Below are positions 1 through 12,189 of a stretch of 64,000 nt of DNA, in pieces (the stretch's first letter is position 1; each line of letters opens with the position of its first letter). A program made the position numbers and the translations under genes. Below the pieces are notes generated by a model, which was not told the origin of the DNA, ran no database searches, and was given only the letters and a program-made list of their open reading frames with translations. Source of the DNA: Rotaria sordida (Eukaryota; Rotifera; Eurotatoria; Philodinida; Philodinidae); NCBI GenBank assembly GCA_905250125.1, contig CAJNOL010000387.1, positions 57,070-121,069 of the forward strand, read 5' to 3'.

Positions 1-1037
1 CTTTGTGTGATATGAATATACCTAAACCATGCTGAATTTTTGAGGGATGTGAAAACTTAAAGAAATTAATACGCTTAATCTTCTGTTTCCTAAGCACATC
101 AATATAGCTAAACAGTTACATCTTACTGCACGAAAGAACAGTTGCTGTATGTCAGTTCAAACATTACAAAGCAAATCTTTCTTGATTTTCATGGAAAAGA
201 AGATGATCTTTCTATACGACTAATTAATCTGGATAAAACTGAAATGTGATCAACAAAACAATGATTAAAATTCAACAGAGATTTGCAATGGTAAATTTCT
301 TTTGAATAGTAGACAATAGAAGAACTCTTTTTCCAGACTTATTTACTAACTCTATTCACATAAGTATTTGTATTGTTCCTACTACTTATTGCACAAAAAC
401 AACGTGATGACCTATTCTATTTTTACTACATCTCTTCGAGAAGAGCTATACATTGCCTTCAATGGTTAGTAGAAGATAGGTGTTTTATGTGTTGGAATAG
501 ATATTTAAATATGCTATCAAATTCAATTGATGGTGAACTTCTGTTCGAAGAAGCAAATAGTAATGAATTTAGAAAAGCTTGAATGCACATAGAATATCCT
601 ATTAAATTTCTACATCTGTTAGAAAGATTTTTTAGACATGTATCTATTCTTGAAAAAGATGTACAATAGTGCGCTTCTGGCCCAGTAATTGATTATGACA
701 TGTTGAATTTACGTATTATGGAGAATTTTCCTGATACATTTTAATTTCATGCTTACTACGCCTATTTATATATTTGAACATTCTATTCGGACTTTTATTG
801 ATCTCCACACAAGTAAATTTTTTTTGTTCTTCTCTCTTCTTTATTACTGTCTTTCCACTTTCCTGTGTGTACTACTAGAATCTGACCGTCGTTAGTGACC
901 GCAAAGAAAAAGAATTTATTATTTCATCTAAGCTATTTGTAATAGTCTAGTTTTTACTTTTAATCAAAGTCATTAGTTCAAAGAAAATCATTCAATCCAA
1001 TATCAAGTTACATAAAAATATTCCGAAGAATGAACTC
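1..1037. other. Gene-poor stretch at the left edge
   Basis: No gene is recognised. A 69-codon open frame at 373-582 (+) and an open stretch near 150-230 read like protein but are interrupted by stops and match no family I know. They may be gene relics. The rest is AT-rich non-coding sequence up to the fold-back element that starts near 1038. Confidence 0.5.
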
Positions 1038-1408
1038 ACGAAGGAACCTTCCTAGGTATCAAATCGCTTTTCCATCAAGACGATGTTCATTCGATGAGTG
1101 ATAGAGAGTAATAGAAAAGTGTAGAATTGTTTGATTTTCCGAACCTTCATTCCCAAGATAGCAAAACTTTGCCGGTTTTTTTCGACAAAAAGTCGTAGTC
1201 ATGTGAACAATCGACTTTCGATTTCAAATTTTGCATGAATAAAGTTCTTAATGAGAGTAGTTAAACTTTTTGTTGTAACACCCAATAAAATTTCGATATC
1301 TGAAAAACGAACATCCGGAAAACAAAACCATTCTAAAATTTTCTATTGCTCATCAAATGAAAATCATCTCGGTCGAAAAACGTTTTGACATCTGGACAAG
1401 TTTCTCGT
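1038..1408. repeat. Fold-back (inverted-repeat) element, family A, copy 1
   Basis: The left arm (from ACGAAGGAACCTTCC) pairs imperfectly with the right arm (ending near TCTCGT at 1408). Both arms carry a 'fold' around ATGTCAAA..TTTTCGA..GAGACGATG. A second copy lies at 8927-9419 inside a MTPAP intron. No coding capacity and no clear target duplication were seen. The right arm overlaps the last 15 codons of the CEP295-like reading frame. Confidence 0.75.
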
Positions 1409-4400
1409 CATATTTGTTTCGTTAAGTATTCTTTCTGAAATAGATCTCATTGTTTTGATAAAATTCTTACATTGATATTGTTTATGATTCGATTGTTGTT
1501 GAGTAGCAACAAGACGTGAAATAAGATCTTCTAATGAATGATCTCGATCTTCTGATGAATGACTTTCATATTTATCAAATAAAAATTTTCCTTTATTAGT
1601 ATCATCAGACATTGTTCCATGTGATCTTTCATCATCTTCAATAGCAATACCAGATGATGATGATTGTAATTGAGATTCATCTGAAGTAACAATCGCTTGA
1701 ACAGCTTGAACAAATTGTTCATGATCATCTTCATGTTGTTTTCCAGCATAGATTGATGATGTTGTTGATGGTATACTAGCTGTATTACTTGTTGTACGTA
1801 AATTTTTAAGTAAACTGTCAATAGAAAGATCTGATGATGATGATACCATAGGACAAGTTGACTTTTGTGGAAGTAAAGTTGCTCGTTCAGATAAAATACG
1901 TATTTGTTCTTCGAGTGCTTGTTTTCGAGATCTAAAAAACAAAAGATTGAATAAAAAGAAAAAAAAACAAGAAAAAACATACTCAAGTTTAACTCGTCGT
2001 TCTTCAATATCAGCTGTTGTAGTATTTGATGATGATTGTTCTTCATGAATATCTTGTTGTGTTAATGATGAATCAATTGATGTACTACTTTCAACATAAC
2101 CAGGACTAACAATAAGTCGTTTAGGTGTTTTAATTGTTGGTGTAACAAGTGCTGTTTGTTGATAAACACGATTTTGTGCAGCTTTTCTTTGTCGTTCAAT
2201 TTTCTCCATTAAATGATGCATATTTTGTTGTTGTTGTTGATGTTTAACAAATTGTTGTTCAGGTAATGGTGTTTGTAATGTTATTATAGTTGGATCAGCT
2301 AATGTTGCTTCTTCATCTTCATAAATTTCATCAACTATTGGTATTGTATTTGCTGATGGAGTTATTGTTGTTAGACGATATTCTGGAGATGGATTTTCTT
2401 CATCATTTTCTGCAACAAGTGTTCGATCACTATTAGCATCTTCTTCTTCTTCATCATCTACTGGAATTTCATCTTCATTCATAAGAACGATTGGAATTGG
2501 TTCTATAAGAACAAAAAAAAAAAACAAACAAACAAATTTGAATGATTTTTCTTTTAAACTAACGTTTTCGATGTGTATCTTGATAAGCTTGTTCAAATGC
2601 TGTTTCCATTTGTCGTTGACGTTCTTCACGTTCTTCTTCACGACGCCATGGAGGTATAAATATACTTTTCTGAAACGAAAAATTTTTATTTTTGTCTAAA
2701 CATTTGAAATTTAATTTACAGGTAAATTTTGTATTTCTTTTTGACGACGATCTCGATCTTGTCTTTCAAGTTTACCTAATTCATCAAGTACATTATCATA
2801 AGCCTATTTAAATAAAAATATCGGTTTTTTTTTGTATTTTTGTTTCATTAATACATAAATAGAGAAATGATTAATTTACATTATCGAGAACTTCACGTTT
2901 AAGTGCACTATCGCCACGAACTCGAGCTTTTTCTTGTTGTTCATTCCATAAACGTTGTTTATCCGAAACATATGCATCAATACGTTCTTGTTCGACAATA
3001 GCATCTTGTGCTGCATCACCCTTAAAAAATTCAAAAGTTATTTTTTTTTAAAAATATTTTATACAAATTTAAGATGTTTCTTTTTTTTACTTGTTGATCA
3101 TCTTCTTTTGTTACAAGACGTTCTTCAAGATGATATCGTGTGGTTGTAAAATTACATGGATCATGAACAGTAACAATTGTCGCTAAATATATCAAATTTG
3201 TGATAGTCATTTTTGATAGTCATGAAAAATATGAAACAAGAGATATTGGTTCATGTTAAACGGATACATTGAAGACAATATGAGTTTATTATAAATTTAA
3301 GAAATCGCGATTAAAAAAAAATCGAAATTTGATATTAGACGATAATGATCAAAGTAGAAATGTCATTAGATACGAGTGTGTCATCTGAATTGATTGTCTT
3401 TCAACGGATTAAATTCTTAAATCTAACAATCGTATTGTTATTTAGGAGTGTAACTGATGAATCAGAAGTTTTTGAAATGTAAATAAATCATATTTATTAC
3501 TAGAGAAAAATGTTTACGTTGATCATATTAACCAAAAATATTTGTGAGTGTTTTAAGGATAGTCCCCACTCCCTTTTGTGACCCAAAATCTTTGTTTTTT
3601 TTGTGTCCATTGTATAGTCTGACGGAATATCTATCTGCTGAGTGCAAAAATTGTCTCTCAATCTTAAAAAAATCAAACTTATGTAACGGAAATAGTAAAT
3701 CACGTTTTTCTCAAGCTAACTTTTTCATGAAAAAAAAGCACAGAAATGCTTCCGTTTCTTCGACCTAGTGTGTCCAATCAAGCTAAATTTTTTTTCATAT
3801 ATACAATACACTATTTAAGTTGGGCATTTTTTTCTTCGTTTCAAAAAATATTGTTCTACTGATTCTCGGTAGTTCTTACAAAAAAAACCATGTGCTGTTA
3901 GGGTACCTTCGATATTTGGATTTTTTTTATTCGAAGGACAACAAATAGAGATATCCACCCCAAACAGTGCCTAGTACATGTAAAAAAAACTTTCAGCTAG
4001 ATCGAACATAGCACATCATGGAGAAACAGAGACGAAAATTGGGGGAGGAGAGAGGGACTAGGAATAAATAGAAATCGCAAGGATCTTTTGAATCATGATG
4101 AAAATAATATTGTCCAAGAACAAAAAAGTGATGAAGCAAATTTTCATAATGACTCCTTTTGTTTTTAAAACTTTTGCAAGTATGACCAGAAAAAACGATT
4201 GTAAATTAATACATATGTACCCTTCGATTGGAATGTATCTTTTGCTTTTTTCTAAATATTATTTAAATAAATTTCAAAACAACTTATTTAACATATTGTA
4301 AGAAGACAAAGAAGAATTTGATTATCTGTCATGAGAATACTTCCAATTCTAATATTCTTGTACACTTAGAATCGAAATCGCCCATCCCTAATCTGGAAAA

Positions 4401-5635
4401 CTGTGGGTCTATGATAACTTTCACTCTACTCGCTAAAAAATCTACCTGCCTTGAAAATTTCAAATTTTTATAATGTGTTGTTCTACAGAAGTTTTGAAAA
4501 GGGGATAAGGGTATCTTCAAAAGATAAGATTATTAATGTATTTAATATATAATTTTGTACAAACTATAGCCAGAAGATAGATGTACATCTGACAACTTTG
4601 GTTCTTTTTCAAATCACTATGAAAAATAAACGACACAATGTCAATAAGAATTCGTGATTTCAATGAAAGTTACTGATTGGTGTCTTAATAATTATAATGG
4701 AAAAAACTAATTGAGTCTATTATTTGTTGTTGTTTTTTTTTACAAAGAACAATACTGATAAATAAGAATTACGAAACGAAATATCAACATAATATCTGTT
4801 TCAGATAAATTTTATAAGTAAGGCGTGGAACTTTTTTTCTCTCATGGTGTTTGATTATGGATATTTGAAAAGAATATGAAACTCAACACTTACTTGGTTT
4901 CGTTTGAAGATCACGTAATGGATCTTCAGGTGTAGGTAATTTAGCAATTTGTTGTGCTCGTACTTTTTCTAATTCAAGTGCCGCTTTTCTATAATCAATA
5001 ATAAATTTGATTAATTTTAATAAAATTTAAACAAACCGATGAAGAATATGAATATTTCGTTCATTTTCATTTTGCATCATATCAACATGAAGTTTATCAA
5101 GTGCTTGTTGACCACGTTCTATAGCTCGAGCATCATTATCTAATGTTTTTGTTAACCATTCATTTTCATAATCAGGCTAATTAAAAATAATTAAATAAAT
5201 AAATAAATCAAATTATTTACTTGATCAGCTGCTTCTTGATGACCTTTACCCATTTCCATAAGATTTTCACGAAATTGATATTCAAGATTATCATGTAAAT
5301 CATTTTTTTGTTGTATCCATTCATCCTATTATGAAAAAAAAAAGAATTCTTAAAATAAAAATCTTACAAAATAAAATTTTTACTTTCAATTGATTAATTA
5401 ATAAATATGTTCGTTTTTTCTTTTCATCAGCAACTGTTTGACGAAGTTGAGCAGCACGTTGTTTTTCAATTTGACGTGTCTATAATAAAACAACAAAAAA
5501 AAAAACGACACAAGAAATAACATTTATAATTGAAATATTTTAACTAACTTGAAGAAGACGAAGTGTTCGTCGACGTTCCGTTTCATTTTGTATTAATTTT
5601 TCTTGTTGACTTGTTGAAATTAATAAACCTTTCAT
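1364..5635 (-). CDS. CEP295/Ana1-like centriolar protein
   Basis: Centriole-to-centrosome conversion and centriole elongation factor family (CEP295 in vertebrates, Ana1 in flies). I join 11 exons: 5549-5635, 5384-5479, 5221-5325, 5037-5176, 4894-4988, 3091-3182, 2880-3020, 2720-2803, 2564-2669, 1983-2502 and 1364-1931. Phases agree and the product is 677 aa. The N-terminus matches the CEP295 conserved region in order: ERRRTLRLLQ near residue 20, MEMGKGHQEA near 88, then charged helices ending in RRREE..METAFEQAY near 350, against human RRRKLRLLQ, RSMGEGHRQA and ELEFAFEDMY. The rest is acidic, Q/S-rich and helical. It is far shorter than human CEP295 (about 2600 aa). Intron 5 is 1.7 kb while the others are 40-100 nt. 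The final ~15 codons lie in a fold-back repeat, so the true C-terminus is uncertain; a possible 36-nt in-frame intron (GTAAGAATTT...TTTCAG) sits just before it. It is divergent from MTPAP. Confidence 0.78.
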
Positions 5636-6021
5636 ATTCAATGAAACAAAAATTGACTATTTCCTTCGTATTTCTTTTTAATGTTACTAAAGTTAGACAA
5701 AGAATCAAGTCATGGATTGGTGTTCAATACCATTGAACTAGTTTATGAAATGTACATTACTGAGCAACATCCACAAAATAATAATGACAATTTTAATAAA
5801 TTATTTTCAATTCAACTTAAAGAAATTTCTATAAATTTATTAAAACAATAAAATAAATTCTTTAATAAAATTCTTAAAATGTATTTGAACTAGTGTCATC
5901 TGTCATGAAAATAATTCGTTAAAATTGATGGATAAATGTAACCATTCATGAATTTTGGTCGTTTTTTCTCATCTATATATCGACGGAAAAGCAAATTTTA
6001 TCAACCAAATTTTTAGTAAAA
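5636..6021. promoter_or_regulatory. Shared head-to-head intergenic region CEP295/MTPAP
   Basis: Only 386 nt separate the two divergent start codons. The region is AT-rich, with no recognisable TATA box that I would defend. A bidirectional promoter is an inference from geometry alone. Confidence 0.4.
6003..6016 (+). promoter_or_regulatory. Candidate spliced-leader acceptor of MTPAP
   Basis: AAATTTTTAG ends five bases before the MTPAP start codon (TAAAA then ATG). Such a 3' splice site directly before a start codon, with no upstream coding exon, is typical of trans-splicing, which is known in bdelloid rotifers. A 5'UTR cis-intron is the alternative. Confidence 0.45.
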
Positions 6022-9000
6022 ATGTTACCATTGATACCAATGTATCGATCTTTATCATTTTCTCGATCATTCATGTTGACCGGATGGCATTATGCATTTT
6101 CTATTCAACATTATTCATCATCAATCCGTCCACCAACACCTCCATATTCGGGTCCATCAATGAAAAAATGTATTGATTTATAATTAAAAGAAAGATAATT
6201 TATATTATTGTGAAAATTTTAGCCGGTGCAATCATTCAAACATTTGATGCGATGATTGATTTTCGACGTCAACAAGCAAGACGAACAGTGCTTATTCATG
6301 TAAACTTTTAAGAAATTTTATTTCGGATTCTTTTTACAAAAAATAATAATAAATATTTAGCTTGGTCGAAGTCATTCCGAATCGGAGTTGTACAAATTAT
6401 GTTCACGAGTTGGTCAGATTACAAATATGACACTTTATACAGCTAACAAAAAGGTTAGCAAAATAATTCATTTGGAAAAGATTATATTACAAATATAATT
6501 CAAATATTTCACTCATTTTATTCGATCGATTTTTGGATAAAAAATATTTTTAAATTTAATAAAATCGAAGTATATGAAAATTTATCGAGAATTTTGTGAA
6601 GAGAAGTTCAAATCTTTGTTTCGAATAAAACATTTCAATTGAGACGAGCGAGTTATGTGAACGAAAATAAAGAAAAGTTTAAAGTCAATATGCATACTAT
6701 TCGATAGATTTTCTTTTTAATAATAAAGTTATGAAATTCAACCAGATTGTATACATCTCCGTCTTTCATTTATATATTCACAATTTAGAAGTACCACAAG
6801 TGGAAAGCTTTGCTGATTATTCCTAAATTGTTATTCTTGTTTCTGTATTAGTTGATAGTTTTTGTTTTGAAAGAATTTAACAAGCTCTTTGGAAAAAAAT
6901 GTAAAGAAAATTTGTTTTTCTGATTTCACTAGCTAAAAATTCCTTTGCAGGTTCAATGACATTTTTAATTGAAAACTTTCTATTGAAACCGCAATGAATA
7001 GGATTAACCATACTTGCATGAAAATTTATTAAAAATCATAACTTACTGAATATTATTTCATTAATCTTTATATATAACTGAAAATCTTTTTAGTATATTA
7101 TAAATAATAATAATAAAATTAAAGCATATATATTATAAAAATATTTGTTTCTATTATATTATTTAGGAATGTGCTTTACTCGAATTTTCCACTGAACAAA
7201 GTGTCAAAAATCTTCTAGAGATTACAAGTCATTTTATTAATGAAAATCGATTACCATGTGCATCACGAAATCTTTATTTTGCAGTATGTGATTATTTTAT
7301 AAGAGAAATTTTTCTTGTTCTTTCTGTAGTCTCAATATACAGGTGCACGATTAAAATATCCACCTGTTGGTCGTGAAGTTCAACAACTTGATGATACATT
7401 TATTGATAAAGCTTTAAATGATATTCGTAACGTAAGGTTAGTAATAAAAAACTTCTTTTTGTGTTTTTAAATATTAATGTTGTATTTCGTTGAAATTAGT
7501 GATCAAATTCGTTATTTTTGGCAAAAGACAAAACTCACTGAACTTGATACTCGTCTACGTTTTTTTGTTGCTTCACTTGTTGAAGGTAAGTAAGAAAATT
7601 TATTCTAATGAAATATAAGAAAAAACAAAAAAAGAACTTTTTCTTTTTATTGTAGAAGGATTAAGAAGTATTTTTGTTGATACTGTTTGTCTTCCATTCG
7701 GTTCATCTGTAAATACTTTTGGAAAAACTCGTTGTGATCTTGATATGTTATTATCTTTTGAAGATTTTCGAGATAAAAATGTATGAATTTTATACTTCTT
7801 TTTTTTTTTTTATAATTTTATTGAAATTTTCATAATTAGATAAAATATGATGGAAAAATGCAACAACTTCGCTTTTTAACAAAACGTAGCTATTTGAATG
7901 ATCGATTTCAAGCACAAGCTTATCTCAAAGTAAATTTTTACTTTATCAATTATACGAAAATAAATTTTCAATACTTTCTTCAGTTAAATTTTATATAATC
8001 TTAAATGTAATAGATAATATCTCGAACTCTATAGAATTGACAAAGAAAGTATTTCAAATGGTCTATTAAGAAAACTTTAATCAAATTACGAAAAAACATA
8101 GCTGCTTATAGTCATATTTAGTTATAAGATGATAGTTCGTTTAAAACAAAATTGAGCTTAGATTTCAAAAGAATACAAAAAGAAAAAAAATTAAAATTGT
8201 TTTCGTTTTACAGATTCTTGCTGATACATTAAAACATTTCATGGCTGAATGTACTAATGTACAAATAATTCTTCCAGCACGTGTACCCATTGTACGTTTT
8301 CAACATCGATTATCTGATCTTCAATGTGATGTATCAATGAGTGAATTTAAGTAAGATCACTAAAAAAAAAAACTAAAGAATCAATAAATTATTATGAATA
8401 GATCTTCATATTATATGTCAAAGTTATTATGGAGTTTAAGTTCAATTGATAGTCGTGTTGCACCACTTGTTTTTGTTATTCGTCGTTGGGCACGTGAAGC
8501 TTCTATAACACAGAGTACACCTGGACCATGGTTTTCAAATTATCAAATGACATTACTTGTTCTTTTCTATCTTCAATCAATTGAAATTTTGCCTAAACTT
8601 AATTATATTAATGAACAATTCGCTACAGCATCATCATCATCATCTCCAGATGTAACTTCAGCCAATGGTAACTATATAGTTAATATAAAGAAAAAACAAA
8701 TTAACAGAATTTTATTTAATATTTTTAGGTGATCTCAGTGATAATTTAATTCTTATGAATGAACTTGAAAATATTCGTCGTTTTCATCCAAATAAATCTA
8801 ATAATGATTCTCTTGGTAAGAAATAGTTTTTGAGATTTTGTTAATAATTTATTTAATGTATTGAGTTTTATCGTTAGACAACGTTCTCTAAAAAGAGTAA
8901 CGTTCTTACCTAAATCAATACGATTAACGAGAAAACCTCTTCAGGTGTCAAATTACTTTTCGATCGAGACGATATTCAATTAATGAGTAATAGAAAAGTC

Positions 9001-10042
9001 TAGAATGTGATTTGATTTTTCGGGCGTTTGTTCTTCAGATATCAAAATTTTACTGGAACTGCCAAGAAAAAGATGTGTTCATGTGAATAGTACTTCTATC
9101 CTAAGATATACAATATTCAAGATTCTCTTATGTATAAAAGCAAATTTTATTCATATATTTACATCTCCAAAAAGGAAATACTAGTTGCACAATCAACTAA
9201 TTTCATTAAAAATTTTGCTCGTGCAAAGTTTGAAATCGAAAATCGATTTTTCATGTGATCATAGCTTTTGATTGAAAAATCCAATAAAGATTTTGATATA
9301 TCGAGAATTACGATTTGAGAAACCAAACAATTTTAGGCTTTTCAATTGCTCTATAGTATTCATCAAATGAACATCGTCTTGATCGAAAAACAATTTGACA
9401 TCTGGAGAGGTTCTCTCGTGAGCTTTCAAAAATGATCAATGAATAGGTTTCCGTATGAAATTAATAAAATAGTTCTATTTTAAATCATTATAATATAATG
9501 AAAGAAAAAGATTATGTAACGTAAATAGATGACATTAATATTCAATAGTAGAAAGTTAATAATTGAAATTTCAACTGTTTGTTTTAGCTATTCTCTTCAA
9601 AGGATTTTTTTCATTTTATGAAAATTTTGATTTTCAATCATCTGTAATAACATTACTTGAACGTCAAAATACATCAAAATCATCATTGATTCAAGCTGGT
9701 AAAGATAAAGAATGGCCAATATATCTTGAAAATCCACTTGTACCATCAATGAATGCATCAAAAAATCTTGTTGAATCTGAAGGTGAACGATTTCGTCAAA
9801 CATGTTCAAAAGCATCACAAATATTATCACAATCATCTAAAAATCTTTTATCATTATTTGAAGAATGTCGACAATCATTACCTGATGATCTTGTTGCACG
9901 TGCCTATCCAGCACCTATATCAATAATGCCTAATTTAGAAACAGATATTGATCAAGAAGAATTATCAACCATAAGAGATATGCAACAAGAACAAGTCGAA
10001 CAAATATTTGATCATACTGATCATCATGTTATTAATTCATGA
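6022..10042 (+). CDS. MTPAP: Mitochondrial poly(A) RNA polymerase
   Basis: Non-canonical poly(A) polymerase (PAPD1) that adds poly(A) tails to mitochondrial mRNAs in the matrix. Twelve exons (6022-6151, 6223-6299, 6361-6453, 7167-7283, 7330-7436, 7500-7585, 7656-7780, 7840-7929, 8214-8350, 8402-8667, 8729-8815, 9588-10042) join in phase to 589 aa; human is 582. The N-terminus is Arg/Ser-rich without acidic residues, as expected of a mitochondrial presequence. The RRM-like part follows (RRQQARRTVLIH, residues 55-70). The nucleotidyltransferase core has FGSSVNTFGK then the catalytic DLD pair near residue 230, the third-acid strand LQCDVS, and the PAP-associated region with PGPWFSNYQMTLLVLFYLQ. 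The C-terminus retains FKGFFSFYENFDF and ENPLVPSMNASKNL as in human MTPAP. The first donor (G before GTCCAT) is non-consensus and the weakest junction. Introns 3 (713 nt) and 11 (772 nt, holding a fold-back repeat) are expanded. Confidence 0.93.
8927..9419. repeat. Fold-back element, family A, copy 2 (in MTPAP intron 11)
   Basis: The left arm starts ACGAGAAAACCTCTTCAGGT and pairs with the right arm ending ACCTCTC..CTCGT on the opposite strand. Each arm is about 230 nt, with ATGTCAAATTG..TTTTCGATCGAGACGATG as the best-conserved part. It is the same family as 1038-1408. It accounts for most of the intron's length, and the flanking splice sites are intact. Confidence 0.8.
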
Positions 10043-10099
10043 AAATGAAAATATGTTGTTTTTCCTTTTTTCTTTTTTTGTTATTGAACTAGAAAACAA

Positions 10100-10152
10100 A
10101 ATAAAAAGAACAATATATATGTTGTTCAAAAGATAAATTTGTCTTGTTCTAG
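10100..10152 (+). promoter_or_regulatory. Poly(A) signal plus trans-splice acceptor between MTPAP and the next gene
   Basis: AATAAA at 10100-10105 lies about 60 nt past the MTPAP stop. A pyrimidine-rich acceptor TTGTCTTGTTCTAG ends at 10152, five bases before the next start codon. This spacing is that of operon junctions in animals with spliced-leader trans-splicing. Confidence 0.5.
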
Positions 10153-10157
10153 ATATA

Positions 10158-10886
10158 ATGCCTTCATTAGGTTCGGATACATTATCGTCGAAAGATCGTC
10201 GTCGTTTTACAATAGATAAATTATTTCAATTAATAACTCAAACAAATAATGATGATGATATTCGATCATTTTCTATATCTGTAAATGAACAAACAAATAA
10301 TTATACAAATGGTAACAGTATGGATAGTCATTTAATAGAAAATGATCTTCGTCATTTATGGGATCTTCTATCACAAATGATACGTAAAAGACTTCTTAAA
10401 CATGAACCATGTTTATTACCGGAACTTGGTGCTTTTGTTGTTATTGATCATTCATCATTGGATAATGAAAATATTCTAATAAAAGAACCATTTTTTGTAT
10501 TAGATACAACATTTGCTCGTCGTCATCGTTTATCACGTATTAAAAAATCAAATCTTTCATCAGCAATTTCACTTTCACTTCAAGCTAATGGAAAATCAAC
10601 ACATATTGAACCAAATACAACATTATCATCATTTAATATGCAAACATTAGATTATGTTACATTACAAAATGAATCTGGTTTAACACGTGAACAATTAATG
10701 ACAGCTATATCACAAATATTTGGTATTATTGATAAAGAAATACATCCATATAGATATTGTGATTTAGAATTTCCACAATTGGGATATTTTAGAATCTCAT
10801 TTGGATTAGCTATATTTGATTTTAATGATGCATTTATTGATGAATTTAAATTAACACTTAATACTATTTCAACAACAAATGACTAA
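10158..10886 (+). CDS. CCDC81-like protein with HU-type domains
   Basis: Single exon, 242 aa. The middle and C-terminal parts match the HU (bacterial histone-like fold) domain pair found at the N-terminus of CCDC81, a centrosome-associated animal protein. Residues ~60-125 carry LRHLWDLLSQMIRKRLL and LLPELGAFVV, then KEPFFVLDTTFARRHRL, as in CCDC81 'I...GLGTFTF...RPVFIMAEKLA'. A second repeat follows at ~170-235 with LMTAISQIFGIIDKEI and FPQLGYFRISFG. The long C-terminal coiled-coil part of vertebrate CCDC81 is absent. The first ~55 residues are low complexity (Asn/Thr/Asp) and not conserved. The start is the first ATG after the acceptor, and the gene is 115 nt downstream of MTPAP on the same strand. 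The match rests on memory of CCDC81 motifs; function is unknown beyond that. Confidence 0.7.
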   Translation: MPSLGSDTLSSKDRRRFTIDKLFQLITQTNNDDDIRSFSISVNEQTNNYTNGNSMDSHLIENDLRHLWDLLSQMIRKRLLKHEPCLLPELGAFVVIDHSSLDNENILIKEPFFVLDTTFARRHRLSRIKKSNLSSAISLSLQANGKSTHIEPNTTLSSFNMQTLDYVTLQNESGLTREQLMTAISQIFGIIDKEIHPYRYCDLEFPQLGYFRISFGLAIFDFNDAFIDEFKLTLNTISTTND

Positions 10887-12189
10887 TAAATCAATAGAGA
10901 TTTTAGTCCGGTGATTTGTTTTTATTTCTTAATATTATTTTTGAGTTTTGTGTCAGATTTTGTTGGTTTTCTTTTTGTTTTGTTTTGTTTTGTTTTGTTC
11001 GATATATATATTTTTAATGTTGGTTTCTTTATAATTATTTATTTCATGTGAATATAAGAGTAAATATTTATTTAACATGTATAGTAGTCAAAAAAAAAGA
11101 AAAGATCAAAAACGATGACTAGTCGATAATCATCAATCATGCATCAGAACAAATCAATGAATAATTAAGATTGGTTTTTCTTTATAGAGTACGTATGAAT
11201 TAAGGATATCATTATTTTCATTATATTGAAATATGAAAATTAATCTTAGAAAAATCTTACTTTTTTTCTGTTTAAACAACAAGTTAAATATAAAAACATT
11301 TGATGAACTTTTTCAATAAATCAACGTTAAATTAATAAATAACAAAGAAATATCTTTCTTTTATCTCTGACTATATACTTAAAACATATTTTAATAAATA
11401 ATAGCTCAGATTGAATCTGTTTCCTTCATATATGCTATTGATTTTTGAATGTATGTTTCTGACTTATCCAAAAGTATTTCTTCAAATAGAAAAATGATTC
11501 ATCTACAATATACAACTCGAACTTCATTAAAATATCATCCTTCATAATCACTAGCAAGTCCTAACTCATCATTATTTATTAATCGACTTGAAGAATCAAC
11601 TCCATATTTATAAAAAAAAAAAAAAACTTTTTCTTTCTCAATTATCTATTCCTCCTCATTGTCCTCAAAATTAATTCATGCATGAAATGGAAAATAAAGC
11701 TAATATTGATCGTTCAATAGGTTTAGTGAATCTGATCATCATTGTATACATTATTTTAGTTTTGAATCAGTATTCTACACCACAATAATTTATGACACAT
11801 GTTGATAATAACAGACGTCAGATTCCATTCCTAGAATTCCTTAGCAATGCAAAAGAGACGTTAAATGACATTAACAATAAAACTTAGACTGTTCTGACAT
11901 ATTTCAACAACTTTCTTGAAGTTTAAATGGCTAAAATATACTTTTCCATATTCTGGGATCAAGTTTTAACTTTTCAAAATAATCACTATCAATAGAAAAG
12001 AAATTCTGTTCGAAATATTGAAATAAATAAGAGACAGATGTTTCTCTAGTAATCGATGACCCTTTGAAGGGAATTATCATTTGTGAGCAATTCTCCAGCT
12101 AATATGATTTGCATCAATATTTAAATTGATTTTAATTTCATTTTTTTCTACTTGTTCCATCGCCACTCATCGGTCTTATAAGTACATTA
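10887..12189. other. Intergenic, AT-rich
   Basis: No gene was found. Includes a short TTTTG/GTTTT tandem near 10970-11000. The right part, next to the fibronectin-III relic, may hold further unrecognisable fragments of the same lost gene. Confidence 0.4.

Noticed and set aside
1531-2046. 171-codon open frame (-)
   Set aside because: Out-of-frame shadow of CEP295 exons 10 and 11 running through their intron.
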